Shown here: piece after piece, positions 38,601-50,658 of the stretch
How the letters are laid out: each line of letters starts with the position of its first letter
Numbering within the stretch: the stretch's first letter is position 1
Source: Pseudomonas maumuensis
Lineage (GTDB): Bacteria; Pseudomonadota; Gammaproteobacteria; Pseudomonadales; Pseudomonadaceae
Direction of reading: 5' to 3'
NCBI RefSeq assembly: GCF_019139675.1
Contig: NZ_CP077077.1
Location: forward strand, 2,356,001 to 2,420,000
Length of the DNA stretch: 64,000 nt
Translations under genes and position numbers: made by a program
The notes under the pieces: generated by a model
Told to the model about the DNA's origin: nothing
What the model saw: the letters and a program-made list of their open reading frames with translations, nothing else
Databases searched by the model: none

Positions 38601-40833
38601 CAAGTACATCGAGCGTGTGCTGTTGTTCCTCCATCGTCAGGAGGTGTTCACCCTCAACCAGGGTATGACCGTGATGCGCCGGGCGATGACCATCAAGGCC
38701 GTGGCGGGGCGCAACAAGTACCTCAACGAAGACTATCAGCGCCTCGACGAGCACTACCGCGAAAAGCGCATCCAGGTGCATGTGATGCGCGAATACGCCG
38801 AGCTGGCGTTGCATGAACCTAAACAGGCGCGGCAACTGCTTGCCGACTACTTCACGCTGACCAAGGAGCAGTTCCTGCGCGACTACTTCGCCGGCCGCGA
38901 AAACGTGCTCAGGTATGCGACCAGCGAGGCGTCGTGGCAGATGATCGTCGAGGCGTTGAGCCCGCCCCAGCGCGATATCGTCACCGATGAGCAAGACAGC
39001 AACACCCTGGTGCTTGCCGGGCCAGGCTCTGGCAAGACGCGGGTGATCGTACACCGCATCGCTTATCTGCTGCGAGTCAGGCGCGTGCCGCCGCGGGCCG
39101 TGGTGGCATTGACCTTCAACCGCCATGCCGCCAACGAAATCCGCAAGCGCTTGCTGGCGCTAGTGGGGGCCGATGCCCATGGGGTCAGCGTGATGACCTA
39201 CCACAGCCTGGCTATGCGCTTGACGGGCACACGCTTCCAGCGCGGCGAGCAGGTGGACGAGAAGGTGCTCAAAGGCTTGATGGCCGACGCGGTGTCGCTG
39301 CTCGAGGGGCCGTCAGTGGTCGAAGAGGAGGATGCCTTGAGCGACCGGGATGACGATCGCGAGGAGCATGACAACCTGCGTGCGTTGTTGCTGCGCGGCT
39401 ATCGCTACATCCTGGTGGACGAGTATCAGGACATCGACGAACTCCAGTACCGCCTGGTCAGCGCCCTGGCCGAGCGAGGCTCCACCGAGGAAGGCCGACC
39501 CTGCATCATGGCCGTGGGTGACGACGACCAGAACATCTATGCGTGGCGCGCCACCAACAACCAGTACATCGAGGACTTCCTCACGGACTACCACGCCGAC
39601 AACGCATACCTGGTGGAAAATTATCGTTCGAGCGGATACATCATCGCGGCCGCCAATCATTTGATTGGTTGCAATTCGCAGCGCCTCAAGCAACTGCGGC
39701 CCATCACCATCGACGCACGACGCCTGGGGGAAGCCCCCGGTGGTCAGTGGGAGGCGTTGGACCCGCAGCGCCGTGGGCAGGTGTTGCGCCTGTCCATCGA
39801 CCCCGGCGACCGTGACATCGGCAACCGCCAGGCGCAGGCCGCCATGCTCGAGTTGAAGCGGCTGCTGGAGCTGGAGCAGGGCGCGTGGGACGGTTGCGCG
39901 GTGTTGTCACGCACCCACCAGTTCCTCTGGCCAGTCCAGGCATGGTGCGAGCAGGCCGGCATCCCCTATCAGCTGGCGTCGGACAAGGACGGCGGCGTGC
40001 AGTTGAGTCGGCAGCGGGCCTTCGTCGCGGTGGTGGATCTGCTTGGATCGCACCAGCAGAACCTGACCGCCCGCCAGGCGCTCGAGCAGGCGCGATCAGT
40101 GCTCGATGTGTACTGGAGCGAGTTTTTCGAGGAGGCCTTCGAGCAGCTCGAAATGGAGTCGGGCGATGGCGAGTTGCCGAGTGGGAAAATTGTCGACTGG
40201 CTATACGACTACGCCCGGGAGATGCGTCAGCAGCGGTGCAAAGGGCTATACCTGGGAACGGTCCACTCGGCGAAAGGCCTGGAGTTCCGCCATGTCGTCC
40301 TGCTCGATGGCGGCTGGAACACCCAGGCCAAGACGCTCGACGATGAGCGGCGGCTTTACTACGTGGGCATGACGCGCGCCGAGCAGACACTGACGCTGTG
40401 CGAGTTCAACGCCAGCAACCCCTTCAGTGGATGCCTGCCGGCGAACGTGCCGCGCCAGGCGGTTAGCGCCCCTCATCGACCGGCGCTGGATACCCGGTAC
40501 CAGCAGTTGAGCCTCAAGGACATCGACATTGACCACCCCGGGCGCAAACCGGGCCAGCATGAGATGCATGCAGCCCTGCGCGAGATCAGGCCGGGTGCGC
40601 GCTTGCGCTTCCAGCACGACGGTGTGCGCTACCTGATGCTGGACGAGGCGGGACGAGAAGTGGGCAGGACCGCGCAAGCCTTCAAGCCTGGTTTCGCGGT
40701 CGAACAGTGCGAGGTCGCCGATATCGTGGTCCGCTACGATGAGGACAGCAAGGAGGAGTATCGCAAGCGGCTCAGGTGTGAACGTTGGGAACTGGTGGTG
40801 CCGCGAATCAGCGGCGTACCGCTGCAGGATTGA
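35683..40833 (+). CDS. Exonuclease-RecQ-UvrD multidomain helicase
   Basis: 1716 aa. Residues 1-140 look like a DEDD 3'-5' exonuclease: D13/E15 in VVDLEVNP, GHNLIQHD with D75, and D129 in the PLADCH segment. A cysteine cluster (CAREDCQYC, about 273-281) precedes a RecQ-type SF2 helicase with Walker A GGGKS (about 326) and DEAH at 427-430, then a winged-helix-like middle. The last third is a UvrD/Rep SF1 helicase with AGPGSGKT at 1112-1119, DEYQD near 1246, and a conserved end including GTVHSAKGLEF. It probably unwinds and trims DNA in repair or defence; this is inferred from domains. Single gene; GGCAAGGA lies upstream. No partner gene is evident. The exonuclease call is less certain than the two helicases. 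Confidence 0.9.
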   Translation: MFSFTQEKSLVVDLEVNPAKPGKPEQIFKVGALRKDLEVELECNVDKDLPQVLAKVDDMVEGADCLLGHNLIQHDLRILRQQASTLALHELPAIDTLHLSPLAFPRNPYHRLVKDYKLVRDTLNSPLADCHLTLTLFQDQREAFAQLYQTEPAELLCYQALLAPTSAQDAGLFASLTGRASVGVDEIRPLILQQLADTDSQAKRDLKVCRERLEKLLDEDLLDSSQHLSLAYALAWLRVSGGNSVLAPWVRHQFPRVGELIAQLRDVPCAREDCQYCLTTHDPHHELKRYFGHPDFRRDANGQSLQRDITLAGMRGKHVLAVMATGGGKSIAYQVPALNRFHRNGSLTIIVSPLQSLMKDQVDGMRDKGIQCAEMFNGQLSMLERAEVLEKVRLGDIGILLVSPEQFRNKAFRSAIEQRQVGGWIFDEAHCLSKWGNDLRPDYLYAARYIAQYSGGRKPAPIGCFTATAKPEVLADIRSHFKETLRVKFEEFLGSHERTNLNLEVMACNRAEKWPRVLRLLEDYLGDQPGGAVVFVASRKAAEDLARFLSDQGLACRHFHAGLSSSSKQTIQNDFMDGKVKTIIATNAFGMGIDKQDVRLVVHVDIPGSLENYLQEAGRAGRDNVTAHCVLLYDPQDIETQFGLCERGCVSQRDIQQILDKLRKDYENRQGRDLVITAGEILMDGNVHTSFDADAADAETKVVTAIAWLDRGDYLKREENHTQIFPAKPAVSLEKAQERLRDAKLSERRRAEYMAILRYLHEATPDERVDTTNLGKLTGLEPEEVAQTLKALEKQGLLANDARFTVMLAYGVANPSLQRLQQLRSLEQALLATLAEQAPDAVNAGWKDINVTALTAALKDRLQRKELLPLHVLRLLRGLAPDRDGPANRTSSFELRQLSHDYISVQIIHKHGWQGLVQDSETRGLIAGTLLTHLLKRVSTRGKRIMIEATFGELVKLIEDDLELGLRVSKHRDKYIERVLLFLHRQEVFTLNQGMTVMRRAMTIKAVAGRNKYLNEDYQRLDEHYREKRIQVHVMREYAELALHEPKQARQLLADYFTLTKEQFLRDYFAGRENVLRYATSEASWQMIVEALSPPQRDIVTDEQDSNTLVLAGPGSGKTRVIVHRIAYLLRVRRVPPRAVVALTFNRHAANEIRKRLLALVGADAHGVSVMTYHSLAMRLTGTRFQRGEQVDEKVLKGLMADAVSLLEGPSVVEEEDALSDRDDDREEHDNLRALLLRGYRYILVDEYQDIDELQYRLVSALAERGSTEEGRPCIMAVGDDDQNIYAWRATNNQYIEDFLTDYHADNAYLVENYRSSGYIIAAANHLIGCNSQRLKQLRPITIDARRLGEAPGGQWEALDPQRRGQVLRLSIDPGDRDIGNRQAQAAMLELKRLLELEQGAWDGCAVLSRTHQFLWPVQAWCEQAGIPYQLASDKDGGVQLSRQRAFVAVVDLLGSHQQNLTARQALEQARSVLDVYWSEFFEEAFEQLEMESGDGELPSGKIVDWLYDYAREMRQQRCKGLYLGTVHSAKGLEFRHVVLLDGGWNTQAKTLDDERRLYYVGMTRAEQTLTLCEFNASNPFSGCLPANVPRQAVSAPHRPALDTRYQQLSLKDIDIDHPGRKPGQHEMHAALREIRPGARLRFQHDGVRYLMLDEAGREVGRTAQAFKPGFAVEQCEVADIVVRYDEDSKEEYRKRLRCERWELVVPRISGVPLQD

Positions 40834-40871
40834 CCGTGGCGGCGTTGATCCGTGCGTCTGTTCGGGCAGGC

Positions 40872-41645
40872 TCAACCTGCCCGGAAGCGACGCAGGATCG
40901 ACGCCAGCGCCAGGGTCAACGCGACTGCCAACCCCATGGCCAGGCTGATGGTCAGGGCAACCCCTAGGCGCTCGAGCAGCGCGGCCATCGCCAGGTAGAA
41001 CGCAATCACCCCCACCGCGCCGATGGCATTGCCCCGCACCATCGCCGCCATTCCGGCGCGTCCGCCCTGCACGTGGGCGAACACCACCAACGGCCAGGCG
41101 ATCACCGGGATCGGCGCCAGCATGCCGCTGGTCGCCGGCCCCAGCCAACTGGCCAGACTGGTGGTGAGCATCAGCAGCGCGGTGGCTGACACCATGCGCA
41201 AAGGAATCTCCCAATACCGATGTTTGGGGCGGGCGAGGGTATCGGGCCTGGGTTCGCGGCCACTGGCGCGGATCAGCACGCCGATCAGCAGCAGTGCCAC
41301 GCCGATCGAAAGGTACAGCCCGCCCCAGTGCGTGAAGGCATAGGCTGCAAGGCCATAGAACAGGATCGCCAGCGATACCGCAGCAGCGATGCCGAGCTTG
41401 CGCGTGGCGAACAGGTAGAAGGTGTAGGTGGCTTGTACCGCCGCCAGGCCGCCCAGTGCTCCCGGCACCGCACCCAGGGCAAAGGCGCTGCCTTGTTCCA
41501 GGCACAGGAAGGTCATCACCAGCGCCGAGGTGATCGGCAGGCCGGACAGCAAGCCGCCGAGCAGGCCGCCCCAGCGTCGCGAGGCAAGGGAGATGGCCCA
41601 CATCAGCAGCGGGGTGACGAGGAGTTTCAGGTAGAAGAGGGTCAT
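40872..41645 (-). CDS. Integral membrane protein, function unknown
   Basis: 257 aa with about eight hydrophobic segments distributed over the whole length (for example LLVTPLLMWAISLAS; AAVSLAILFYGLAAYAF) and a basic C-terminus (SILRRFRAG). No transporter signature was recognised. Start at MTLFYLKLLV (41645) with a weak ribosome-binding site. It lies 64 bp downstream of the sulfhydrylase gene on the same strand and converges with the helicase gene; a small GC hairpin (40863-40883) sits at the convergence. Confidence 0.75.
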   Translation of the reverse strand: MTLFYLKLLVTPLLMWAISLASRRWGGLLGGLLSGLPITSALVMTFLCLEQGSAFALGAVPGALGGLAAVQATYTFYLFATRKLGIAAAVSLAILFYGLAAYAFTHWGGLYLSIGVALLLIGVLIRASGREPRPDTLARPKHRYWEIPLRMVSATALLMLTTSLASWLGPATSGMLAPIPVIAWPLVVFAHVQGGRAGMAAMVRGNAIGAVGVIAFYLAMAALLERLGVALTISLAMGLAVALTLALASILRRFRAG

Positions 41646-41709
41646 TGCACGCAGTTCCGGTTCTGCAAGGGATGCGCCCGCCGTCGGCATTGGGTGGGGC
41701 GCGAGTGGA

Positions 41710-42987
41710 TCAGCCGCGGCTGGCTTCCAGGGCCTGGGCAAGGTCGGCGATGATGTCGTCGCTGTGCTCGATACCAATCGACAGGCGCACCATGTCCCGC
41801 GGCACGCCGGCCTTTTCCAGCTCTTCGTCGTTGAGTTGGCGGTGGGTGGTGGAGGCGGGGTGGCAGGCCAGCGACTTGGCATCGCCGATGTTCACCAGGC
41901 GCACCACCAGTTGCAGCGCATCGATGAAGCGCGCCCCGGCGGCCTGGCCGCCCTTGATGCCGAACGACAGGATCGACGCCGGTTTGCCGCCGGTGTAGCG
42001 CCGGGCCAGGTCATGTTCGGGGTGGTCGGGCAGGCCGGCGTACTTCACCCAGGCCACTTGGTCGTGCTCCTGCAGGTAGCGGGCGACCTTGAACGCGTTT
42101 TCGGTATGTCTCTCCATCCGCAGGGCCAATGTCTCCAGACCTTGCAGGATCAGGAAGGCGTTGAACGGCGACAGCGCGGCACCGGTGTTGCGCAGCGGCA
42201 CCACGCGGCAGCGGCCGATGAAGGCGGCGGGGCCGAAGGCCTCGGTGTAGGTGACGCCGTGGTATGACGGGTCGGGGGTATTGAGCAGGGCGAAACGTTG
42301 CTTGTGGTCGGCCCAGGGGAATTTGCCCGAGTCGATGACGATGCCGCCGATGCTGGTGCCGTGGCCGCCGATGTACTTGGTCAGCGAATGCACGACGATA
42401 TCGGCGCCGTGCTCGAACGGGCGGCAGAGGATCGGCGTGGCCACGGTGTTGTCGACGATCAGCGGCACGCCGTGGCGGTGGGCGGCTGCGGCCAGCGCGG
42501 CGATATCGACGATGTTGCCGGCAGGGTTGCCGATGGACTCGCAGAACACCGCCTTGGTACGTTCGTCGATCAGCGCCTCGAGGGCGGCGATGTCGTCGTG
42601 GGCGGCGAAGCGCGTGGTGATGCCCTGGCGCGGCAGGGTGTGGGCCAGCAGGTTGTAGGTGCCGCCGTACAGTTTGGCCACCGAGACGATGTTGTCGCCG
42701 GCCTCGGCGACGGTCTGGATGGCGTAGGTGATGGCGGCCATGCCCGAAGCCACTGCAAGCGCGCCAACCCCGCCCTCGAGGGCGGCCATGCGCTGCTCGA
42801 GCACATCGTTGGTGGGGTTCATGATGCGCGAATAGATGTTGCCGGCCACCTTGAGGTCGAACAGGTCGGCGCCATGCTGGGTGTCGTCGAAGGCGAACGA
42901 GGTGGTCTGGTAGATCGGCACGGCCACCGCCTTGGTGGTCGGATCGGGGCTGAAGCCCGCGTGGATGGCGAGTGTTTCCAGCTTCAT
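41710..42987 (-). CDS. metY: O-acetylhomoserine sulfhydrylase
   Basis: 425 aa, a Cys/Met-metabolism PLP enzyme. The PLP lysine is in HSLTKYIGGHG, and YSRIMNPTNDVLE and SGMAAI are typical for the O-acetylhomoserine sulfhydrylase branch (longer than MetB/MetC). It makes homocysteine from O-acetylhomoserine and sulfide, or uses methanethiol to give methionine directly. AAGGAAT lies before the ATG at 42987. The neighbouring membrane protein may share its transcript. Confidence 0.93.
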   Translation of the reverse strand: MKLETLAIHAGFSPDPTTKAVAVPIYQTTSFAFDDTQHGADLFDLKVAGNIYSRIMNPTNDVLEQRMAALEGGVGALAVASGMAAITYAIQTVAEAGDNIVSVAKLYGGTYNLLAHTLPRQGITTRFAAHDDIAALEALIDERTKAVFCESIGNPAGNIVDIAALAAAAHRHGVPLIVDNTVATPILCRPFEHGADIVVHSLTKYIGGHGTSIGGIVIDSGKFPWADHKQRFALLNTPDPSYHGVTYTEAFGPAAFIGRCRVVPLRNTGAALSPFNAFLILQGLETLALRMERHTENAFKVARYLQEHDQVAWVKYAGLPDHPEHDLARRYTGGKPASILSFGIKGGQAAGARFIDALQLVVRLVNIGDAKSLACHPASTTHRQLNDEELEKAGVPRDMVRLSIGIEHSDDIIADLAQALEASRG

Positions 42988-43061
42988 GCGGTCATTCCTT
43001 GAGCGTGGGGTGGAAGCGCTCGAGCATGGGGCGCCGCACGCCTGGCGGTCAAGGCCGAGGT

Positions 43062-44030
43062 TCAACGTTGGGCCGGGGGGGCCTGGCGTCGTTGCGTCTC
43101 TTCTTCCAGATAGCCGAGCAACGCTGCCACTTCGGTTTCGCCCAGGCGCATGTTGGGCATCGCCAGTTGGTTGTACTGCGCGTACAGCAACATCGCCAGG
43201 GGATCCCGCTCCGCCAGCATCCTGTCGGGCTCCATCAGCCAACGCTTGAGCCAGGCCTCGTCACGCTGCTGGGTCACGCCGAGCAGCTCAGGGCCGATGC
43301 CGTGGGTGGCGCCTGGCTCCGCATCGCCCACGGTGTGGCACGAAGAGCAGCGGGTCCTGAACAGTTGCTCGCCTTTGCTGGGCGGGCGGATGTCGGGGGC
43401 CTGGGTGTAATCGCGACGCTGCACGTTGGCGGTTTTCCAGTTGTGCAGGCTGTTGGCCAGGCGGTCGGCGAGGATGTACGGGCTTTCGAAGGGCGAGGCT
43501 TTCATCCAGCGGCCGGTGGCCTGGTTGCCGATGATCAGGCTGAGGTTGTGGTCCTTGCTGCGGCCGTTCTCCAGGCCTTCGATGTACAGCCCGAGGCTGC
43601 GGCGCAGTTGCTCGATATCGGCGGCCTCGCCGGTGAGCAGGGTCCAACCGGGGCCGATGGCGAACTTTTCCGCGTAGCGCTTGAGGGTGGCGGGGGTGTC
43701 GTTGTAGGGATCGATGCTGATCGAGTAGATGAAGATGTCCTGGCCGACGCGTTCGCCCAGCAGCTTCTGGACCTGGCGCAGGCGCGCGGTCTCCACCGGG
43801 CAGGAGTCGCCGCAGCCGGTGAAGATGAAATTGATGGCCACCACCTTGTCCTTGATCAGGTCGTCGAAGAAGCGCACCTGTTGGCCGTCCTGGGTGAGCA
43901 GCGGGATATTGGGGAAGTAATCGGCGCCCCAGGGGGTGTCGGGGTCAGCGCTGGCGCTGGTCGGGGGCAGGGCGCAAGGCAGGCTGAGGATGATCAGCAG
44001 GGGGAGCAGCAGGCGCCAGGTGTGGGGCAT
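43062..44030 (-). CDS. SCO1/SenC copper protein fused to cytochrome c
   Basis: 322 aa. A signal peptide (LLLPLLIILSLPCALPP) leads to a thioredoxin-fold SCO domain with copper ligands C73 and C77 (TGCGDSCP) and H161 (SKDHN). Residues about 215-322 form a class I cytochrome c with the heme site CSSCH (228-232). SCO proteins deliver or reduce copper for copper oxidases, and the fused heme could pass electrons. The next gene upstream is a multicopper oxidase, separated by REP repeats, so a role in loading or reducing that oxidase is plausible. Confidence 0.92.
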   Translation of the reverse strand: MPHTWRLLLPLLIILSLPCALPPTSASADPDTPWGADYFPNIPLLTQDGQQVRFFDDLIKDKVVAINFIFTGCGDSCPVETARLRQVQKLLGERVGQDIFIYSISIDPYNDTPATLKRYAEKFAIGPGWTLLTGEAADIEQLRRSLGLYIEGLENGRSKDHNLSLIIGNQATGRWMKASPFESPYILADRLANSLHNWKTANVQRRDYTQAPDIRPPSKGEQLFRTRCSSCHTVGDAEPGATHGIGPELLGVTQQRDEAWLKRWLMEPDRMLAERDPLAMLLYAQYNQLAMPNMRLGETEVAALLGYLEEETQRRQAPPAQR

Positions 44031-44065
44031 GGTCTTAGCCTCTTGGATATCTGATGGGGCCTGCG

Positions 44066-44150
44066 ATGCAGGCCATCGCTGGCAAGCAGCTCCCACATGT
44101 ACAGCGCCGATCACAAGGCATGCGCAATACCTGTGGGAGCCGGCTTGCCG
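44066..44150. repeat. REP-type repeats between the SCO-cytochrome and multicopper oxidase genes
   Basis: Two oppositely oriented units: the left carries GGCAAGCAGCTCCCACA, the right TGTGGGAGCCGGCTTGCCG, with a GCCTGCGATGCAGGC hairpin beside the left one. They fill most of the gap of about 170 bp. Confidence 0.8.
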
Positions 44151-44198
44151 TGACGACGAACCGCGGCGAAAGGGGCGCAGCGCGCCCCCGGCCTTCTT

Positions 44199-47594
<3,396 letters not shown>

Positions 47595-47837
47595 TGCCGT
47601 ATGCCCCGTGTTGTACCGACTGGCATCTGTTGCCACCGATGGGTGGCGATGTGCCTTGCACAGGGCCTCAGCAACGGCTGTGCCAAGCGGTAAATGGCCA
47701 AACGCCAGTTGTTTCAAGATGTTGCGGGGTTGCGAACGATTACGCTCAGGTCCTGGCCGCAAACCTGGGGCTGGACACCCATTGCTGGGTGGGGAATGCT
47801 CCCCAGCCAATGTCACCGTTCATTGCCGGGAGCCCGT

Positions 47838-48584
47838 ATGGATCCGCTCTACCTCATCGCCCTTGGCGCCATCGTTGCGGGATTCGTGCAGGGCCTGTCG
47901 GGCTTCGCTTTCGGCATGGTCGCGATGTCGTTCTGGGCCTGGGGGCTGGAGCCGCGGGTGGCGGCGGTGCTCACTGTGTTCGGCAGCCTCACTGGCCAGC
48001 TGATCGCCGTGTTCAGCGTAAGGCGAGGCTTCAGCTGGGCGCTGTTGTGGCCTTTCGTGCTCGGTGGCCTGGCCGGCGTACCCTTAGGGGTGTGGGTGCT
48101 GCCTTACTTGGACATGCTGTGGTTCAAGGCGGTGTTCGGCACGCTGCTGGTGGTGTGGTGCCCGTTGATGCTGGTGGCGCCGCGTTTACCACGGGTGCGG
48201 GCAGGGCGCCTGGCCGATGGCGCGGTGGGCATGGTGGGCGGGGTGTTGGGCGGTATCGGCGGTTTCACCGGCACGGTGCCTACGCTCTGGTGTACCTTGC
48301 GTGGCTTCGAGCGCGACACCCAACGGGCGGTGATCCAGAACTTCAACCTGTCGATGCTGGCGGTGACTTTGCTGACCTACGTGGGCAGCGGGCTGGTGAC
48401 CGCGGTGCTGCTGCCGTCGTTCGCGGTGGTGGCATTGGCGATGGCGCTGCCGACGGTGTTGGGCACGCGATTGTACCTGGGGATCAGTGAACTGGCGTTC
48501 CGCCGGATCGTGCTGGGGCTGCTGACGCTGTCCGGGGTGGCGATGCTGGTGGTGGCGGTGCCGGGGTTGCTGGCGCGGGGGTGA
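47838..48584 (+). CDS. TSUP (TauE/SafE) family membrane transporter
   Basis: 248 aa with about eight hydrophobic segments. The glycine-rich ends of both halves are typical of the family (GAIVAGFVQGLSGFAFGMV; GGVLGGIGGFTG). TSUP proteins export or import sulfur-containing anions or organic acids such as sulfite, sulfoacetate or taurine. CGGGAG lies five bases before the ATG at 47838. It is divergent from the multicopper oxidase, with 243 bp between; no functional link is evident. Confidence 0.88.
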   Translation: MDPLYLIALGAIVAGFVQGLSGFAFGMVAMSFWAWGLEPRVAAVLTVFGSLTGQLIAVFSVRRGFSWALLWPFVLGGLAGVPLGVWVLPYLDMLWFKAVFGTLLVVWCPLMLVAPRLPRVRAGRLADGAVGMVGGVLGGIGGFTGTVPTLWCTLRGFERDTQRAVIQNFNLSMLAVTLLTYVGSGLVTAVLLPSFAVVALAMALPTVLGTRLYLGISELAFRRIVLGLLTLSGVAMLVVAVPGLLARG

Positions 48585-48754
48585 CGAAGCCGAGCGCACT
48601 GGGATACATGAGCATTCCGAGCCCCATTTCAACGCAGTATGGGTGAGTGCAGACACATTTCGTACAGAGCCTAAGCCCTTGCCCGAAACCGGTGTTCTTG
48701 GCACCCTTGCCTGCCTTGCGTCTCGTCACGCCCGTCAAACAAGGAACCTTCAAG

Positions 48755-49495
48755 GTGAGTTGGGAAAAAGTCGGTAAATCCCTGGTGGGCCTGCTGGCCC
48801 TGGTCGCCGTCGCCGCCACGCTGTATGTGGCGTTGCGAGAGGACGACCGGCTGCAGGCGCGCCTGACGTACGCCCATCTCACCTATCCGGGCCAGTTCAG
48901 CGAGCGCATCAGCCAGGCCAATGACCTGCTCAAGTACGAACGACTTCACACGCAGATCAGCGAGATAAGCGCTGGCGCCCTCAGCCATTCACAGATCGAC
49001 AAGTTGGTGGATCTGGCCCAGGCCCCGTACCTGCAACTGTTTGCCAGGCCCTTCGAGGCCGGCCTGGTGGATCACCGCACCGGTCTGCTGATCGAGCTGT
49101 CCAACCCCGCCCGTGTGCCGCTCAAGGCCGTACACATCCGCCTGCCGGCCAAGGGGCTGGTGCAGGTGCGCGATGCGGCCGGCAACGACACGCTGGTGCC
49201 GACACCGACCAGCAGCATCGACCTGCCGGCCATCGATGGGGTGAGCGAGAGCAAGGTCTGGGTGTACTTCGATGCTGACTATTCGCAGATCCGCCAGGGT
49301 GGGATCAGTATTCGCGATGCCGATGGCAGTGCCGACATCCAGGTGGTTCGTGAAGTGACGGGGTTCCCGGCGCTGCTGGCGCGTTACAGCCAGGTGGTGG
49401 TGGCGGTGTTCGCCGCGCTGGGGCTGGGGTTGCTGGCGCTGGCGTATGCCTGGTTGGGGCGGGCGCGGGCGGTGAGGGTGTCGCATAGCCTGTAG
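48755..49495 (+). CDS. Inner-membrane protein with large periplasmic domain, function unknown
   Basis: 246 aa from a GTG at 48755, chosen for the upstream AAGGA and because the first hydrophobic segment follows at once (SLVGLLALVAVAATLYVAL). A roughly 180-residue polar domain with beta-strand character (LLIELSNPARVPLKAVHIRLP) comes next, and a second membrane span near the C-terminus (VVVAVFAALGLGLLALAYAW). Topology: two spans enclosing a periplasmic domain. No family recognised. An upstream GTG (48647) is in frame but has no ribosome-binding site. Confidence 0.65.
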   Translation: MSWEKVGKSLVGLLALVAVAATLYVALREDDRLQARLTYAHLTYPGQFSERISQANDLLKYERLHTQISEISAGALSHSQIDKLVDLAQAPYLQLFARPFEAGLVDHRTGLLIELSNPARVPLKAVHIRLPAKGLVQVRDAAGNDTLVPTPTSSIDLPAIDGVSESKVWVYFDADYSQIRQGGISIRDADGSADIQVVREVTGFPALLARYSQVVVAVFAALGLGLLALAYAWLGRARAVRVSHSL

Positions 49496-49556
49496 GCGGT
49501 GAACCGCGAACCTGGCAAGCCTACCGCTCGGCAGCTGATCGGCTACAGGATTGCAG

Positions 49557-50474
49557 CTAGATCACAGGCGTGGCGGCCGACAGCAAGGCCTCGATGAACA
49601 GGCTTTCCGCTCGGCTCATGCGTTGGTCCTTGTTCCACAACAGGTGTATATCGACGTCGGCAATGCCCTCCTGCGGCGGCAGTTTCCACAACAACCCTGC
49701 ATCCACATCCGGCGCCACCACATGCTCGGGCAGGCAGCCGATGCCGAAGCCGGCGATCACCAGGCGGCGCACCTCTTCCAGGCTCGGTGACGAGGCGACG
49801 ATGCGCCCGGCGAAGCCCTGCTGGTCGCGGAAGATGGTCAGCGGTGAGAGCATGCCGCCAATCTGGTCGCTGGTGAAACTGACGAAATTCTCCCGCTGCA
49901 GGTCGCCTTCGGCCTGGCCGAACAGCGCGTGGTGCTTGCCGCAGAAGAATGCGTAACGCTGGCGCAGGAACAACCGCTGCTCCAGCCGTGGCTGGGGCCG
50001 GCGGTTGAGGCTGAGGCCGGCGGTGGCGGTTTTTTCCTGCAGGGCGGCGACGATGTCGGAGCTGCGCATCACGTCGATCTCCAGCTCCACCCGCGGGTGC
50101 TGGCGATGGAAGTCGGCGAGGAAGTCGTCGAAGCGTTCGCTGACGATACGGCTGATCATCAACAGGCGCACCTTGCCCACCAGTTCGTCCGCCGGTTGCT
50201 CCAGCAGGCCGCCGATCTGCGACATCTGCCCGTACACCTCGCCGGCCAGCTGGAACAACTGCTCGCCCACCTCGGTCAGCACGAAGCGCGGCCCACGGCG
50301 GGCGATGAGCTGGCGCCCGAGTTGCTCCTCGAGGCGCTTGAGCGCCTGGCTCACGGCGGGCTGGGTAAGGTGCAGGCGGGCAGCGGCGCGGCTGATCGAC
50401 AGTTCCTGGCCGATGACGCGGAAGGTGCGCAGCAGGTTCCAGTCGAGGCGGTCGTTGAGCAGGCGGTCGGGCAT
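49557..50474 (-). CDS. LysR-family transcriptional regulator
   Basis: 305 aa. An N-terminal winged helix-turn-helix (LSISRAAARLHLTQPAVSQALKRLE) and a LysR effector-binding domain. It is divergent from the MHS transporter gene with 184 bp between, the usual arrangement for control of the transporter-amidohydrolase-deacetylase operon at 50659-54246; an AT-rich segment around 50495-50535 probably holds the operator. The inducer is unknown. Confidence 0.93.
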   Translation of the reverse strand: MPDRLLNDRLDWNLLRTFRVIGQELSISRAAARLHLTQPAVSQALKRLEEQLGRQLIARRGPRFVLTEVGEQLFQLAGEVYGQMSQIGGLLEQPADELVGKVRLLMISRIVSERFDDFLADFHRQHPRVELEIDVMRSSDIVAALQEKTATAGLSLNRRPQPRLEQRLFLRQRYAFFCGKHHALFGQAEGDLQRENFVSFTSDQIGGMLSPLTIFRDQQGFAGRIVASSPSLEEVRRLVIAGFGIGCLPEHVVAPDVDAGLLWKLPPQEGIADVDIHLLWNKDQRMSRAESLFIEALLSAATPVI

Positions 50475-50658
50475 GGTCGGGCTCGATGATAAGCGTAGTT
50501 AATAGTTCGAATAATAAATAGAAAATTGAATTATAGGCGCCCGCGATGAATGATCTCCAGCAGTGCGGGCCTCTTCGCGGAGCCCGACCCAGGCGCCGCC
50601 AGAGCGCCACCGTGACCCGAACCACTCCTGCCAGAAAAACAACCAAAGGAGCCACCCC

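Noticed and set aside
36889..39126. 745-codon minus-strand frame inside the helicase gene.
   Set aside because: Antisense to a continuous helicase frame with all motifs in order.
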